From Clostridia bacterium (lineage in GTDB: Bacteria; Bacillota_A; Clostridia; Christensenellales; UBA1242): DNA of 18,623 nt. Under the pieces are notes generated by a model. The model was not told the DNA's origin. It did not search any database and saw nothing but the letters and a program-made list of their open reading frames with translations. The DNA lies in the NCBI GenBank assembly GCA_028701635.1, contig JAQVQJ010000007.1:5104-23726 (forward strand). The letters are read 5' to 3'. Below are positions 1 through 6,404 of this stretch, in pieces (the stretch's first letter is position 1; every line of letters begins with the position of its first letter). The translations under genes and the position numbers were made by a program.

Positions 1-26
1 CCCGGGTGAGCCACCAGAGTAAAATT

Positions 27-49
27 GCCTCTAAAAAGAGGCTTTTTTT
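27..49 (+). terminator. Terminator of tRNA repeat unit A
   Basis: Six-bp stem gcctct/agaggc with an AAAA loop, followed by seven T. It lies 10 nt after the tRNA CCA, as expected for the terminator of a tRNA gene. Confidence 0.85.
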
Positions 50-166
50 ATGCAATATAAAAGTCAAGACTTTTAATATCTAAACTTCACTTTGTTTGTT
101 TAGATATAACTGCGCTTCGTGTCCCAAACTTCGCAAGCGAGTTTGTCTCTCTCAGCTTGTTATCAA

Positions 167-200
167 GGGGTCCCGGGTTCGAGCCCCGGGTGAGCCACCA
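167..200 (+). pseudogene. 3' fragment of a tRNA gene (probably tRNA-Lys), copy 1
   Basis: A perfect T-arm is visible: stem ccggg at 173-177, loop ttcgagc at 178-184 and stem cccgg at 185-189. It is followed by the acceptor 3' strand gtgagcc, discriminator A and an encoded CCA ending at 200. The matching 5' acceptor strand (ggctcac), a D-arm and a proper 7-nt anticodon loop are all missing upstream within the repeat unit, so this is not a whole tRNA. The G1-C72, G2-C71, C3-G70 acceptor implied here, and the ggtcccggg T-arm, resemble bacterial tRNA-Lys; that identity is from memory and tentative. A further partial copy, reduced to the last 16 bases, sits at 1-16. Confidence 0.75.
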
Positions 201-210
201 GAGTAAAATT

Positions 211-233
211 GCCTCTAAAAAGAGGCTTTTTTT
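211..233 (+). terminator. Terminator of tRNA repeat unit B
   Basis: Identical copy of the gcctct/agaggc hairpin and T run, displaced by exactly 184 bp. Confidence 0.85.
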
Positions 234-350
234 ATGCAATATAAAAGTCAAGACTTTTAATATCTAAACTTCACTTTGTTTGTTTAGATATAACTGCGCT
301 TCGTGTCCCAAACTTCGCAAGCGAGTTTGTCTCTCTCAGCTTGTTATCAA

Positions 351-384
351 GGGGTCCCGGGTTCGAATCCCGGGTGAGCCACCA
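351..384 (+). pseudogene. 3' fragment of a tRNA gene (probably tRNA-Lys), copy 2
   Basis: This has the same structure as the fragment at 167-200, with T-loop ttcgaat in place of ttcgagc. The T-stem (ccggg/cccgg), acceptor strand gtgagcc and CCA are intact. No 5' half is present. It is followed by the same terminator hairpin. Confidence 0.75.
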
Positions 385-394
385 GAGTAAAATT

Positions 395-417
395 GCCTCT
401 AAAAAGAGGCTTTTTTT
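395..417 (+). terminator. Terminator of tRNA repeat unit C
   Basis: Third identical copy of the gcctct/agaggc hairpin and T run. It is the last conserved part of the array before the copy breaks down near 440. Confidence 0.85.
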
Positions 418-462
418 ATGCAATATAAAAGTCAAGACTTAATATAAATGACACAAAATATT

Positions 463-537
463 TGTCATTCTGAGGGAAATGAAGTGACCGAGGAATCTTT
501 TTAGCTGTACAGATTTCTCCCTTCGCTCAGAATGACA
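463..537. repeat. 75-bp palindromic hairpin repeat
   Basis: The ends are perfect 12-bp inverted repeats: tgtcattctgag at 463-474 and ctcagaatgaca at 526-537. Inside, aggaatct and agatttct continue the pairing, with the centre near 503-510. The whole element should fold into one long hairpin in DNA or RNA. Its end sequence resembles a family of interspersed hairpin repeats that recurs in many bacterial genomes (from memory, not searched). It has no coding capacity and lies between the tRNA repeat array and the gene at 599. Confidence 0.8.
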
Positions 538-598
538 GATGTCTTTAATATTCTTTTATTTAAGAAATTAAAAATGATTTTTTTACATATATACTTAT

Positions 599-1102
599 AT
601 GAATTTTAAAAAACAGAAACTTGTTGAAGTTGGATATGATAGGAAAAGTGCAGTAAAATATGCGCAAAAGTGGGCTTTTGAACGAAATCCGCGATTTATT
701 AATTTTGATAATTATGGCGGCGATTGTACAAACTTTGTTTCGCAGTGCATTTATGCTGGCTGTGGAGTGATGAATTTTACGCCAACATTTGGTTGGTTTT
801 TTATAAATTATTTGAAATATGCTCCGGCATGGACAGGGGTAATTTACCTTTACAATTTTCTAATATCAAATAATAATGTAGGGCCTTATGGAAAAGTTGT
901 TGAACGAAATCAAGTGGAAATTGGCGACATAATCCAGTTGCAAAATAAAATGGGAGAATATCATCATTCATTAATTATAACTTCAATACGGAATGGTGAA
1001 TTGTATGTTGCTTCACACTCAATGGATTCGTTTAATCGGACACTTTTATCATACAGTTATCACAATCTGCGCTATATACATATTGAAGGTGCAAGAAAGT
1101 GA
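599..1102 (+). CDS. Putative amidase-domain cysteine hydrolase (Amidase_6-like)
   Basis: 167 aa. The pattern YDRKSAVKYAQKWAFERNP followed by GGDCTNFVSQCIYAG is typical of the Amidase_6 family, related in fold to NlpC/P60 cysteine peptidases. Cys43 is the expected nucleophile. His122/His123 in the YHHSLIIT motif would supply the catalytic histidine, and His140 lies in VASHS. Such domains probably cut amide bonds in cell-wall peptides, but the substrate here is unknown. No signal peptide or membrane segment is visible, and the domain fills the whole protein, so it is either cytoplasmic or released without Sec. ATG 599 is the only possible start, since an in-frame TGA lies at 575. No Shine-Dalgarno precedes it; a possible -10 (tatact, 589-594) sits very close to the start. 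It stands alone, flanked by a hairpin repeat and a broken gene. Confidence 0.8.
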   Translation: MNFKKQKLVEVGYDRKSAVKYAQKWAFERNPRFINFDNYGGDCTNFVSQCIYAGCGVMNFTPTFGWFFINYLKYAPAWTGVIYLYNFLISNNNVGPYGKVVERNQVEIGDIIQLQNKMGEYHHSLIITSIRNGELYVASHSMDSFNRTLLSYSYHNLRYIHIEGARK

Positions 1103-1167
1103 AATTCTGTTTATTACCAGAAATTAAAAGGGAATTAAAACAGAAATGGATGTAAATTTCCACCCTA

Positions 1168-1196
1168 TTGATTTTTGAATAAAAGTGTGTTACAAT
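1168..1196 (+). promoter_or_regulatory. Promoter of the broken hypothetical gene
   Basis: TTGATT (1168-1173), a 17-bp spacer and TACAAT (1191-1196). The predicted start of transcription falls at or next to the TTG start codon at 1204, so the message would be leaderless. Confidence 0.55.
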
Positions 1197-1203
1197 TATT
1201 AAA

Positions 1204-1759
1204 TTGGAGAAAAAAATTAGAACAAACATAGTTGATAAAGATAATTTATTAAATTCAAAAACAATAGAAATATTAAAGGAAAATGCAGAAAAAAAGAATT
1301 ATGGTTATTTAATTCAAGCAAGGTCGGAGTTAAATGTTTCGCCAAATGGAGATAAGGTTGTTGAGTGTATAGTTGGTTCTAGCGGATCGGGTTATTTTAG
1401 AACGAATGAAAATTATATATATAGTGGGAAAGAATATTATGTAGTTAATTCTGAAAATGAAATTTTTTGTAGAATATTTGGAAATTATAGAAAATCAAAA
1501 AAAATCTATAGAGTTGAATTGGTTAAAAAAAATCAAATTAAATGAACCAAATATAATGTTTAATATGGAGTATGAGGGTGACCAGGCAGTGTATGGAATA
1601 GATGAAGGAAAAATTTTATACATAGAGAAAGACAGAAGAAAAGAAAGAATTGGAAAGGTATCCGATTATGATTATTCTTTACTCACAGTAAAGAAAAAAA
1701 CATTTAATCAAAATAACTATTTGCTTAGCGAATCCGATAATGAGGTGCAGTTTGAATAA
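1204..1759 (+). pseudogene. Hypothetical protein gene interrupted by a frameshift
   Basis: I do not recognise the protein. Two overlapping frames share the locus: 1204-1545 (113 aa, from a TTG) and 1457-1759 (100 aa, from an internal ATG). Neither downstream ATG has a ribosome binding site. Removing one A from the run of eight at 1525-1532 joins them into one protein of about 184 aa, reading LVKK then IKLNEPNIMF. A second A8 run at 1497-1504 offers another crossing point. The shift needed is +1, so the DNA has either gained one A or lost two. This could be a real mutation, a sequencing error in a homopolymer, or transcriptional slippage. No ATG, GTG or other usual start exists in frame before TTG 1204, because a stop lies at 1180. 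The product would be soluble, rich in Lys, Glu and Tyr, and without a signal peptide. A terminator follows directly. Confidence 0.6.
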
Positions 1760-1767
1760 TAAAAATT

Positions 1768-1806
1768 AGTGGTTTTATCCAAAAATGGATAAAGCCACTT
1801 TTTTTT
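1768..1806 (+). terminator. Terminator after the broken hypothetical gene
   Basis: Fourteen-bp stem (1768-1781 with 1786-1799, one G-T pair), an AAAA loop and a run of eight T. It separates this gene from tdk. Confidence 0.9.
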
Positions 1807-1817
1807 ATTAAATTTTT

Positions 1818-1846
1818 TTGACTTCTAACTTCCAAAGTGGTAGTAT
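1818..1846 (+). promoter_or_regulatory. tdk promoter
   Basis: TTGACT (1818-1823), a 17-bp spacer and TAGTAT (1841-1846), overlapping TATTAT. The expected start of transcription is near 1853, inside a perfect dyad. Confidence 0.7.
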
Positions 1847-1847
1847 T

Positions 1848-1866
1848 ATGTGTATTAAATACACAT
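1848..1866. promoter_or_regulatory. Perfect 19-bp dyad at the tdk transcription start (operator candidate)
   Basis: The sequence atgtgtattaaatacacat is a perfect inverted repeat of 9-bp arms around a central A. It starts 2 bp after the -10 box, so a bound protein would block RNA polymerase. It ends 27 bp before the tdk ATG and has no T run, which argues against a terminator. A repressor site is the likeliest reading, but the regulator is unknown. Confidence 0.5.
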
Positions 1867-1893
1867 TAAAAAGAGAAACACAAAGGGGGAGAT

Positions 1894-2547
1894 ATGGCGA
1901 AGTTAATCTTTACATATGGAACAATGGGCAGTGCAAAGACTGCAAACGCTCTTATGAAAAATCATGAATTAAAAGAGCAAGGGAAAAGTGTTTTGTTTTT
2001 GAAATCTAAAACTGATACCAGAGATGGCAGTTCTATAATAAAAAGTCGTACTGGAATGATGGCAGAGGTTGTTCTTTTTAGCGATGAAGAAAATTTAAAA
2101 CTTAAATTAGTTAATAATAGATTTGATGCTATAATTGTTGACGAAGCACACTTTTGTAAAGCACATCATGTTGAAGAATTAAAAGATATTGCGAGTTATT
2201 ATGATATTCCTGTGTATACTTATGGCTTAAAAACTAATTTTCAAACAAAGTTATTTGAGGGGAGTCAAAGATTAATGGAATTAGCTGATGATATAAGAGC
2301 ATTAGAAATGACTTGTGTTAAATGTACAAATCAGGCAGAAATTAACGCGAGATTTGATGCTAATGGCAGACTGATTACAAAAGGGTCGATTGTGGATATC
2401 GGCGGTAATGAGAAGTATAAACCTTTGTGTTATAAATGCTACATTAAAGAAATGTACAAAGCTAGGCAAATGGAACATAAGGTAAATAAAAACATTCAAG
2501 ACCAAGGGGGAGAGCAATCTCAGGATAAGGAATTAGATTATAGATAG
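1894..2547 (+). CDS. tdk: Thymidine kinase, type II
   Basis: 217 aa. It phosphorylates thymidine (and deoxyuridine) with ATP to feed dTMP into DNA synthesis through salvage. The P-loop is GTMGSAKT at 9-16, where Ala14 stands in place of the usual Gly before Lys15. The Walker B motif is VDEAH at 82-86, with Glu84 as the expected catalytic base. Two CxxC pairs, Cys141/Cys144 and Cys179/Cys182, form the structural zinc site of type II enzymes. The lasso region and the GSIVDIGGNEKYKPLC substrate loop are present. The C-terminal tail of about 30 residues (from 188) is charged and not conserved. ATG 1894 has a strong Shine-Dalgarno (aaagggggag). The gene has its own promoter with a dyad operator candidate, and the hypothetical gene at 2579 may be co-transcribed. 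Confidence 0.93.
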   Translation: MAKLIFTYGTMGSAKTANALMKNHELKEQGKSVLFLKSKTDTRDGSSIIKSRTGMMAEVVLFSDEENLKLKLVNNRFDAIIVDEAHFCKAHHVEELKDIASYYDIPVYTYGLKTNFQTKLFEGSQRLMELADDIRALEMTCVKCTNQAEINARFDANGRLITKGSIVDIGGNEKYKPLCYKCYIKEMYKARQMEHKVNKNIQDQGGEQSQDKELDYR

Positions 2548-2578
2548 CATACAAATAATACGCCTTTAGGAGGTTGAA

Positions 2579-2806
2579 ATGAAATATTTAGATTTAGTTG
2601 AGTTAATAAAAGAAAAGCCACAGTATATAAATGCCGGAGTTAAAATAGGAGATTTTGGAGCCGTGATGTCTGAAGAACCAGTAAATGGCAAATGGCAAAT
2701 CATATTTTCTGAATTTTATACAGGAAAAGATATTGCTGACATTATGGTAAATGAAGAAGATTTAATTATCCACTTATTCATGCCAAAAGATAAATATCCT
2801 AAATAA
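2579..2806 (+). CDS. Small hypothetical protein, DUF4926-like
   Basis: 75 aa with an excellent Shine-Dalgarno (aggaggttgaa), so it is surely translated. The pattern LVELIKEKPQYINAGVKIGDFGAVM, then a Trp and a strand IIFSEF, recalls the small beta-barrel DUF4926 family, in which a one-domain protein starts with a leucine-rich helix and a glycine turn. That resemblance is weak and from memory. There is no signal peptide or membrane segment. It follows tdk by 31 nt with no terminator between, so it could be read from the tdk promoter. Its function is unknown. Confidence 0.7.
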   Translation: MKYLDLVELIKEKPQYINAGVKIGDFGAVMSEEPVNGKWQIIFSEFYTGKDIADIMVNEEDLIIHLFMPKDKYPK

Positions 2807-2851
2807 AATTTATTCTTAAAACTTAAAATTTAAAATGATCGATGATACTAA

Positions 2852-2880
2852 TTGACATTTAATTATCATTATGATAATAT
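2852..2880 (+). promoter_or_regulatory. Promoter of tRNA-Leu
   Basis: Consensus TTGACA at 2852-2857. A -10 box lies within 2873-2880, either GATAAT with a 15-bp spacer or TAATAT with a 17-bp spacer. The mature tRNA begins 12 bp later. Confidence 0.7.
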
Positions 2881-2891
2881 TTACTGCACGA

Positions 2892-2974
2892 GCGGATATG
2901 GCGGAATTGGTAGACGCGCTAGACTTAGGATCTAGTACGAGAGTGTGGGGGTTCGAGTCCCTTTATCCGCACCA
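2892..2974 (+). tRNA. tRNA-Leu (anticodon UAG)
   Basis: The acceptor strands gcggata (2892-2898) and tatccgc (2964-2970) pair perfectly, followed by A and an encoded CCA. The anticodon arm is ctaga/tctag around the loop cttagga (2924-2930), giving anticodon TAG at 2926-2928, which reads CUN leucine codons. The long variable arm and the ggaattggtagac D-arm are those of a class II leucine tRNA. The T-stem has two G-T pairs around loop ttcgagt. Confidence 0.97.
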
Positions 2975-3084
2975 AAAATAATTAAACTGAAATATTTTTT
3001 ATGGTGATAAAGTGAAAATAGGGGAACTATAATTGCGGAAAAAGAGAAATTTGAGTTTTTTGTTGTTATTTCATTGTGATTTGA

Positions 3085-3117
3085 AAATACCTTCGAAAAA
3101 TTCGAAGGTATTTTTTT
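3085..3117 (+). terminator. Terminator between tRNA-Leu and gatC
   Basis: Thirteen-bp perfect stem (3085-3097 with 3101-3113), an AAA loop and a run of seven T. It lies about 110 nt after the tRNA. I see nothing else in 2975-3084. Confidence 0.9.
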
Positions 3118-3160
3118 AAATAATGGGGGAAAAAGATTAAGAATAAAAAGAAAATTGAGA

Positions 3161-3166
3161 TATAAT
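3161..3166 (+). promoter_or_regulatory. -10 box of the gatCAB operon
   Basis: TATAAT 17 bp before the gatC ATG, after the upstream terminator. The -35 is poor (ttaaga at 3137-3142, 18-bp spacer). A Shine-Dalgarno (aaaagg) lies between it and the start codon. Confidence 0.5.
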
Positions 3167-3182
3167 TTTAAAAAGGAAAAGT

Positions 3183-3470
3183 ATGAAAGAGATTGATTCA
3201 AAAACGATTAAACATTTGGCATCATTATCAGCTTTAAGATTGAATGAAGAAGAAGCTGAAGGTATGAAACGAGATTTGGAAGGAATTTTGGAACTTGTTG
3301 ATAAAATTGAAAAATGCGAAGTTCCAGAGAATTATAAAGAAGACTCTATTATAAAACTAACAGATTTAAGAGAAGATGAAATAAAAGTTGGGTTATCTCA
3401 AGAAGAAGTCTTGGCTTGTGCGCCTAAGCAACGCAAAGGTTATTTTGTCGTTCCAAAGGTGGTGGAATAA
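3183..3470 (+). CDS. gatC: Asp-tRNA(Asn)/Glu-tRNA(Gln) amidotransferase subunit C
   Basis: 95 aa, the usual GatC length. GatC is the small subunit that wraps around GatA and GatB and stabilises the GatCAB complex, which amidates misacylated Glu-tRNA(Gln) (and Asp-tRNA(Asn)). The signature is the N-terminal helix with IKHLASLSALRLNEEE and the following DLEGILELVDKIEK; the tail has LREDEIKVGLSQEEVLACAP, the stretch that contacts the active-site region of GatA. The gene begins the gatCAB operon: gatA starts at the base right after the gatC stop codon. ATG 3183 has the Shine-Dalgarno aaagga about 6 nt upstream. Confidence 0.95.
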   Translation: MKEIDSKTIKHLASLSALRLNEEEAEGMKRDLEGILELVDKIEKCEVPENYKEDSIIKLTDLREDEIKVGLSQEEVLACAPKQRKGYFVVPKVVE

Positions 3471-4913
3471 ATGGATTATAGTAAATTAACATTAGTAGAA
3501 ATATTAAAACTAATAAAAGAGAAAAAGGTTACTTGCGTAGAACTTGTCAACTATTATTTTGATAGAATAAAAAAGTTCAAACACAAAAATGCCGTTCTTG
3601 AAATTTTTGAAGATGCATTGGAAATTGCCAAAGAAAAAGACAAATTTTTAGCAGTAAATACAGAAAAATTGCCATTACTTTTTGGCGCGCCAATATTAAT
3701 AAAAGATAATATTTTATATAAAGGGCATAAATGTACTTGTGCATCTAAATTTTTAAAAGACTATGTTGCACAATATTCATCAACAGTTGTAAAAAAGTTA
3801 TTAGAGAATGGCGCTATTATAATAGGTAGAACTAATATGGACGAATTCGCTATGGGAGGCTCAACTGAAAATAGTGCTTTTGGTGTAACACTGAATGCTC
3901 TTGATGATGAGAGAGTGCCGGGAGGATCAAGCGGAGGAAGCGCTACTTCAACTGCGCTTGGCTTAGCAAGTTTTACTCTTGGTTCAGATACGGGCGGTTC
4001 AATTCGTCAGCCAGCTTCATTTAATGGAGTGGTTGGATTAAAACCAACTTATGGCAGAGTATCAAGATTTGGACTGGTTGCTTTTGCTAGTAGTCTTGAC
4101 CAAATAGGACCTATCGCGAAAACAAGCGAGGATTGTGCTTTAATTTTGCAAGCGATATCCGGGTATGATGTCAACGACCAAACAACATTAGATGTTAAAA
4201 TTGATGATTATAAAAATAATTTAACAAAAGATATTAAAGGAAAAGTTTTTGCCATTCCAAAAGAGATTTTAAAATTAATGGAGAAAAATGAAAATGCTCC
4301 AATATATCAAAAAATAATGGATTGGTTCACTAGCCAAGGCACAACAGTAAAACAAGTTAGTATTCCACATTACGAATTAAGCCTTCCTGTCTACTATGTT
4401 TTAGCACCAGCTGAGGCAACAAGTAATTTAGGTAGATTTGATGGAATTAAATATTCAACACGAGATGAATCTGCTTTAAATATTGATGAAGTCTATAATC
4501 TTAGCAGAACAAAAGGCTTTGGAAAAGAAGTCAAAAGAAGAATTATGCTTGGAAACTTCGTTTTAAGTAGCGGATATTTTGATGCATACTATAAAAAAGC
4601 GAAAAAAATTCAACAATTATTAAAAGAAGAATTAAAATCGGTTTTTGAAGAATGCGATGCCTTGATTTTACCGACAACCTTTGGAGAAGCGTTTAAAATT
4701 GGAGAGAAGTCAAAAGACCCAGTTGCAATGTATGCAGAGGATATGTTTACTATTTTCTCAAACTTAGTTGGAGCTCCTTCAATAAGTGTGCCTTGTGGAA
4801 AAGGAAGCCATAAATTACCTCTTGGGTTACAAATAGTTGGAAAGCATTTCGATGAATCGAATTTATTGAATTATGCCAATTATTTCGAAAATAATTACAA
4901 GGAGGTAAAATGA
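3471..4913 (+). CDS. gatA: Asp-tRNA(Asn)/Glu-tRNA(Gln) amidotransferase subunit A
   Basis: 480 aa, normal length. GatA is the glutaminase of GatCAB: it frees ammonia from glutamine and channels it to GatB. The amidase signature is clear, with GGSSGGSA at 151-158 and DTGGSIRQPA from 173. The expected Ser-cisSer-Lys triad is Lys78 (in ILIKDN), Ser153 and Ser177. The regions VVGLKPTYGRVSRFGL and SSLDQIGP are also standard for the family. ATG 3471 follows the gatC stop codon without a gap, with a Shine-Dalgarno (ggtgg) inside the end of gatC. Its stop overlaps the start of gatB, so the two are translationally coupled. Confidence 0.97.
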   Translation: MDYSKLTLVEILKLIKEKKVTCVELVNYYFDRIKKFKHKNAVLEIFEDALEIAKEKDKFLAVNTEKLPLLFGAPILIKDNILYKGHKCTCASKFLKDYVAQYSSTVVKKLLENGAIIIGRTNMDEFAMGGSTENSAFGVTLNALDDERVPGGSSGGSATSTALGLASFTLGSDTGGSIRQPASFNGVVGLKPTYGRVSRFGLVAFASSLDQIGPIAKTSEDCALILQAISGYDVNDQTTLDVKIDDYKNNLTKDIKGKVFAIPKEILKLMEKNENAPIYQKIMDWFTSQGTTVKQVSIPHYELSLPVYYVLAPAEATSNLGRFDGIKYSTRDESALNIDEVYNLSRTKGFGKEVKRRIMLGNFVLSSGYFDAYYKKAKKIQQLLKEELKSVFEECDALILPTTFGEAFKIGEKSKDPVAMYAEDMFTIFSNLVGAPSISVPCGKGSHKLPLGLQIVGKHFDESNLLNYANYFENNYKEVK

Positions 4914-6331
4914 TGAACGAGTATGATATAGTCATTGGGTTGGAAATCCATGCCGAATTAAAGACAAATTCTAAGGTATTTTGTTCATGTGAAAATTTGT
5001 TTGGATCAGAACCAAATACACATTGTTGTACTGTTTGTATAGGGCTTCCAGGAGCTTTACCAGTTTTAAATAAAAAAGCGGTTGAATTAGCAATTAAAGC
5101 AGGATTATGCTTTGGTTCGAAAATTTCACCAATCGCAGTTTTTGAGAGAAAAAATTATTTTTATCCCGATTTAAGTAAGGCATATCAAATAAGTCAACTT
5201 GAAAAACCTATTTGTGTTGGCGGCGGAGTTGATTTAGATAGAGGAAAACACATTAGACTTAATAGAATTCATTTGGAAGAAGATGCAGGGAAGTTAATCC
5301 ATAATGAAAATATAGGGACTTTTATCGATTATAACAGGGGAGGAATTCCTTTAATTGAAACGGTTACTGAGCCCGATATTTCAAGTGCAGATGAAGCCAT
5401 CGAATTTTTATCGAAACTCCGTTCAGCTTTAACGTTCGCAGATATAGCAGAATGTAAGATGGAAGAAGGTGGAATGCGTTGTGATGTTAACTTGTCCATT
5501 AAGAAAAAAGGCGACACAAAGTTAGGGACAAGAACAGAAATGAAGAATCTTAACTCTTATAAAATGGTTTATCGTGCGATAAAATATGAAACAGATAGAC
5601 AGATTGAAGAGTTGGAAAAAGGAAATAGAATAAAACAAGAAACTCGTAAATGGGACGATAATACGGGAAAATCTTACGCTATGAGAAGCAAAGAAGAAAG
5701 TCAAGATTACAGATATTTTCCAGACCCTGATTTACTTGCAGTACAAATTAAAAAAGAAGATGTTGCTAAAATAAAAAAAGAAATTCCTATGTTACCAAAT
5801 GAGAGAATCCAAAATTATATTTCTTTGGGGTTACCTGAGTATGATGCAAAAATCTTAACAAGTGAAAAATTTATTTCTAATTATTTCGACAATTGCATAT
5901 CTATATATAGTGAACCGAAGTTAATATCAAATTGGATAATGGTCGAATTACTAAAGAATTTAAAAGAAACGGAAACAAATTCTTTAAAAGATATAATAAT
6001 TGAAGAAAAATTGTGCAAGATAATAAAACTAGTAGAAGATAAAAAAATAACTCGAACAATAGGTAAGTTTTTACTAGAAATGGCAATAAATACTAAAGAG
6101 GATATTGATTCTATTATTAAAAAGAACAATCTAATAGAAGATATATCTGAGGAGGAGATAGAAAAAATAATAAAAGACACAATCAATAACAAGCCTTCTC
6201 TGGTAGAAGATTTTAAGAGAGAACCAGGAAATATAGAGAATTTTGTTATTGGACAAGTAATGAAAAATACAAGAGGGAAAGCTAATATTATTGTTACCAA
6301 AAAAATAGTAGGAAAGTACTTAAATTATTAG
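4910..6331 (+). CDS. gatB: Asp-tRNA(Asn)/Glu-tRNA(Gln) amidotransferase subunit B
   Basis: 473 aa, normal length. GatB binds the misacylated tRNA, activates the Glu or Asp side chain with ATP and transfers ammonia to it. The signatures are LEIHAEL at 11-17, HLEEDAGK at 121-128 and DYNRGGIPLIETVTEPDI at 140-157. The C-terminal tRNA-binding tail (YqeY-like) ends in the typical FVIGQVMKNTRGKANI. The cysteines at 25, 27, 40 and 43 form the likely zinc knuckle. Two adjacent ATGs (4910 and 4913) follow the strong Shine-Dalgarno aaggaggt. 4910 overlaps the gatA stop, but 4913 has the better spacing, so the true protein may be one residue shorter. No terminator is visible after it; the next gene seems to have its own promoter. 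Confidence 0.97.
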   Translation: MMNEYDIVIGLEIHAELKTNSKVFCSCENLFGSEPNTHCCTVCIGLPGALPVLNKKAVELAIKAGLCFGSKISPIAVFERKNYFYPDLSKAYQISQLEKPICVGGGVDLDRGKHIRLNRIHLEEDAGKLIHNENIGTFIDYNRGGIPLIETVTEPDISSADEAIEFLSKLRSALTFADIAECKMEEGGMRCDVNLSIKKKGDTKLGTRTEMKNLNSYKMVYRAIKYETDRQIEELEKGNRIKQETRKWDDNTGKSYAMRSKEESQDYRYFPDPDLLAVQIKKEDVAKIKKEIPMLPNERIQNYISLGLPEYDAKILTSEKFISNYFDNCISIYSEPKLISNWIMVELLKNLKETETNSLKDIIIEEKLCKIIKLVEDKKITRTIGKFLLEMAINTKEDIDSIIKKNNLIEDISEEEIEKIIKDTINNKPSLVEDFKREPGNIENFVIGQVMKNTRGKANIIVTKKIVGKYLNY

Positions 6332-6404
6332 GTGACAAAAATAAAATAGTGTATGATGAAAACATAATCCAGTAATGGATAAATTTAAAAAAGGAGGAAG
6401 AATT

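Larger units (their letters stand above)
1..440. repeat. 184-bp tandem repeat carrying a tRNA 3' end, 2.4 copies
   Basis: Units start at 1, 185 and 369, a period of 184 bp. The first two are full length and, by eye, differ only at their last two bases (gagc against gaat before the next cccggg). The third matches for about 72 bp and breaks off near 440. Each unit runs from the end of a tRNA T-arm through the acceptor strand and CCA, a terminator hairpin, an AT-rich spacer and then a new T-arm. The spacer holds two small inverted repeats: aaaagtc/gactttt, and tatctaaac/gtttagata with a 12-nt loop. No open reading frame is apparent. The first copy is cut by the window edge, so more copies or the intact tRNA gene may lie upstream. 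Confidence 0.9.

Noticed and set aside
140..200. Complete tRNA or tmRNA
   Set aside because: No 5' acceptor partner for gtgagcc, no D-arm, only a 4-bp cttg/caag hairpin with a 4-nt loop where the anticodon arm should be, and no tmRNA-type 5' end.
1..440. CRISPR array
   Set aside because: The units are 184 bp long and nearly identical throughout, with no short repeat and variable spacer pattern and no cas genes.
1457..1759. Second half of the broken gene as an independent protein
   Set aside because: Its start ATG lies within the first frame without a ribosome binding site, and the residues before the A8 runs look like shifted translation of the first frame.
2932..3201. Minus-strand open frame ending in GADKGTRTPTLSY
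   Set aside because: The end is the reverse translation of the tRNA-Leu gene, a known source of false proteins with a GTRTPT motif. The frame also crosses the terminator.
5881..6300. 139-aa minus-strand open frame inside gatB
   Set aside because: It is an AT-rich shadow of gatB, hydrophobic by composition, with no Shine-Dalgarno and no recognisable family.
6375..6404. Upstream start for the DUF378 gene
   Set aside because: The extra codons contain the Shine-Dalgarno of ATG 6405, and the family begins at the hydrophobic segment.
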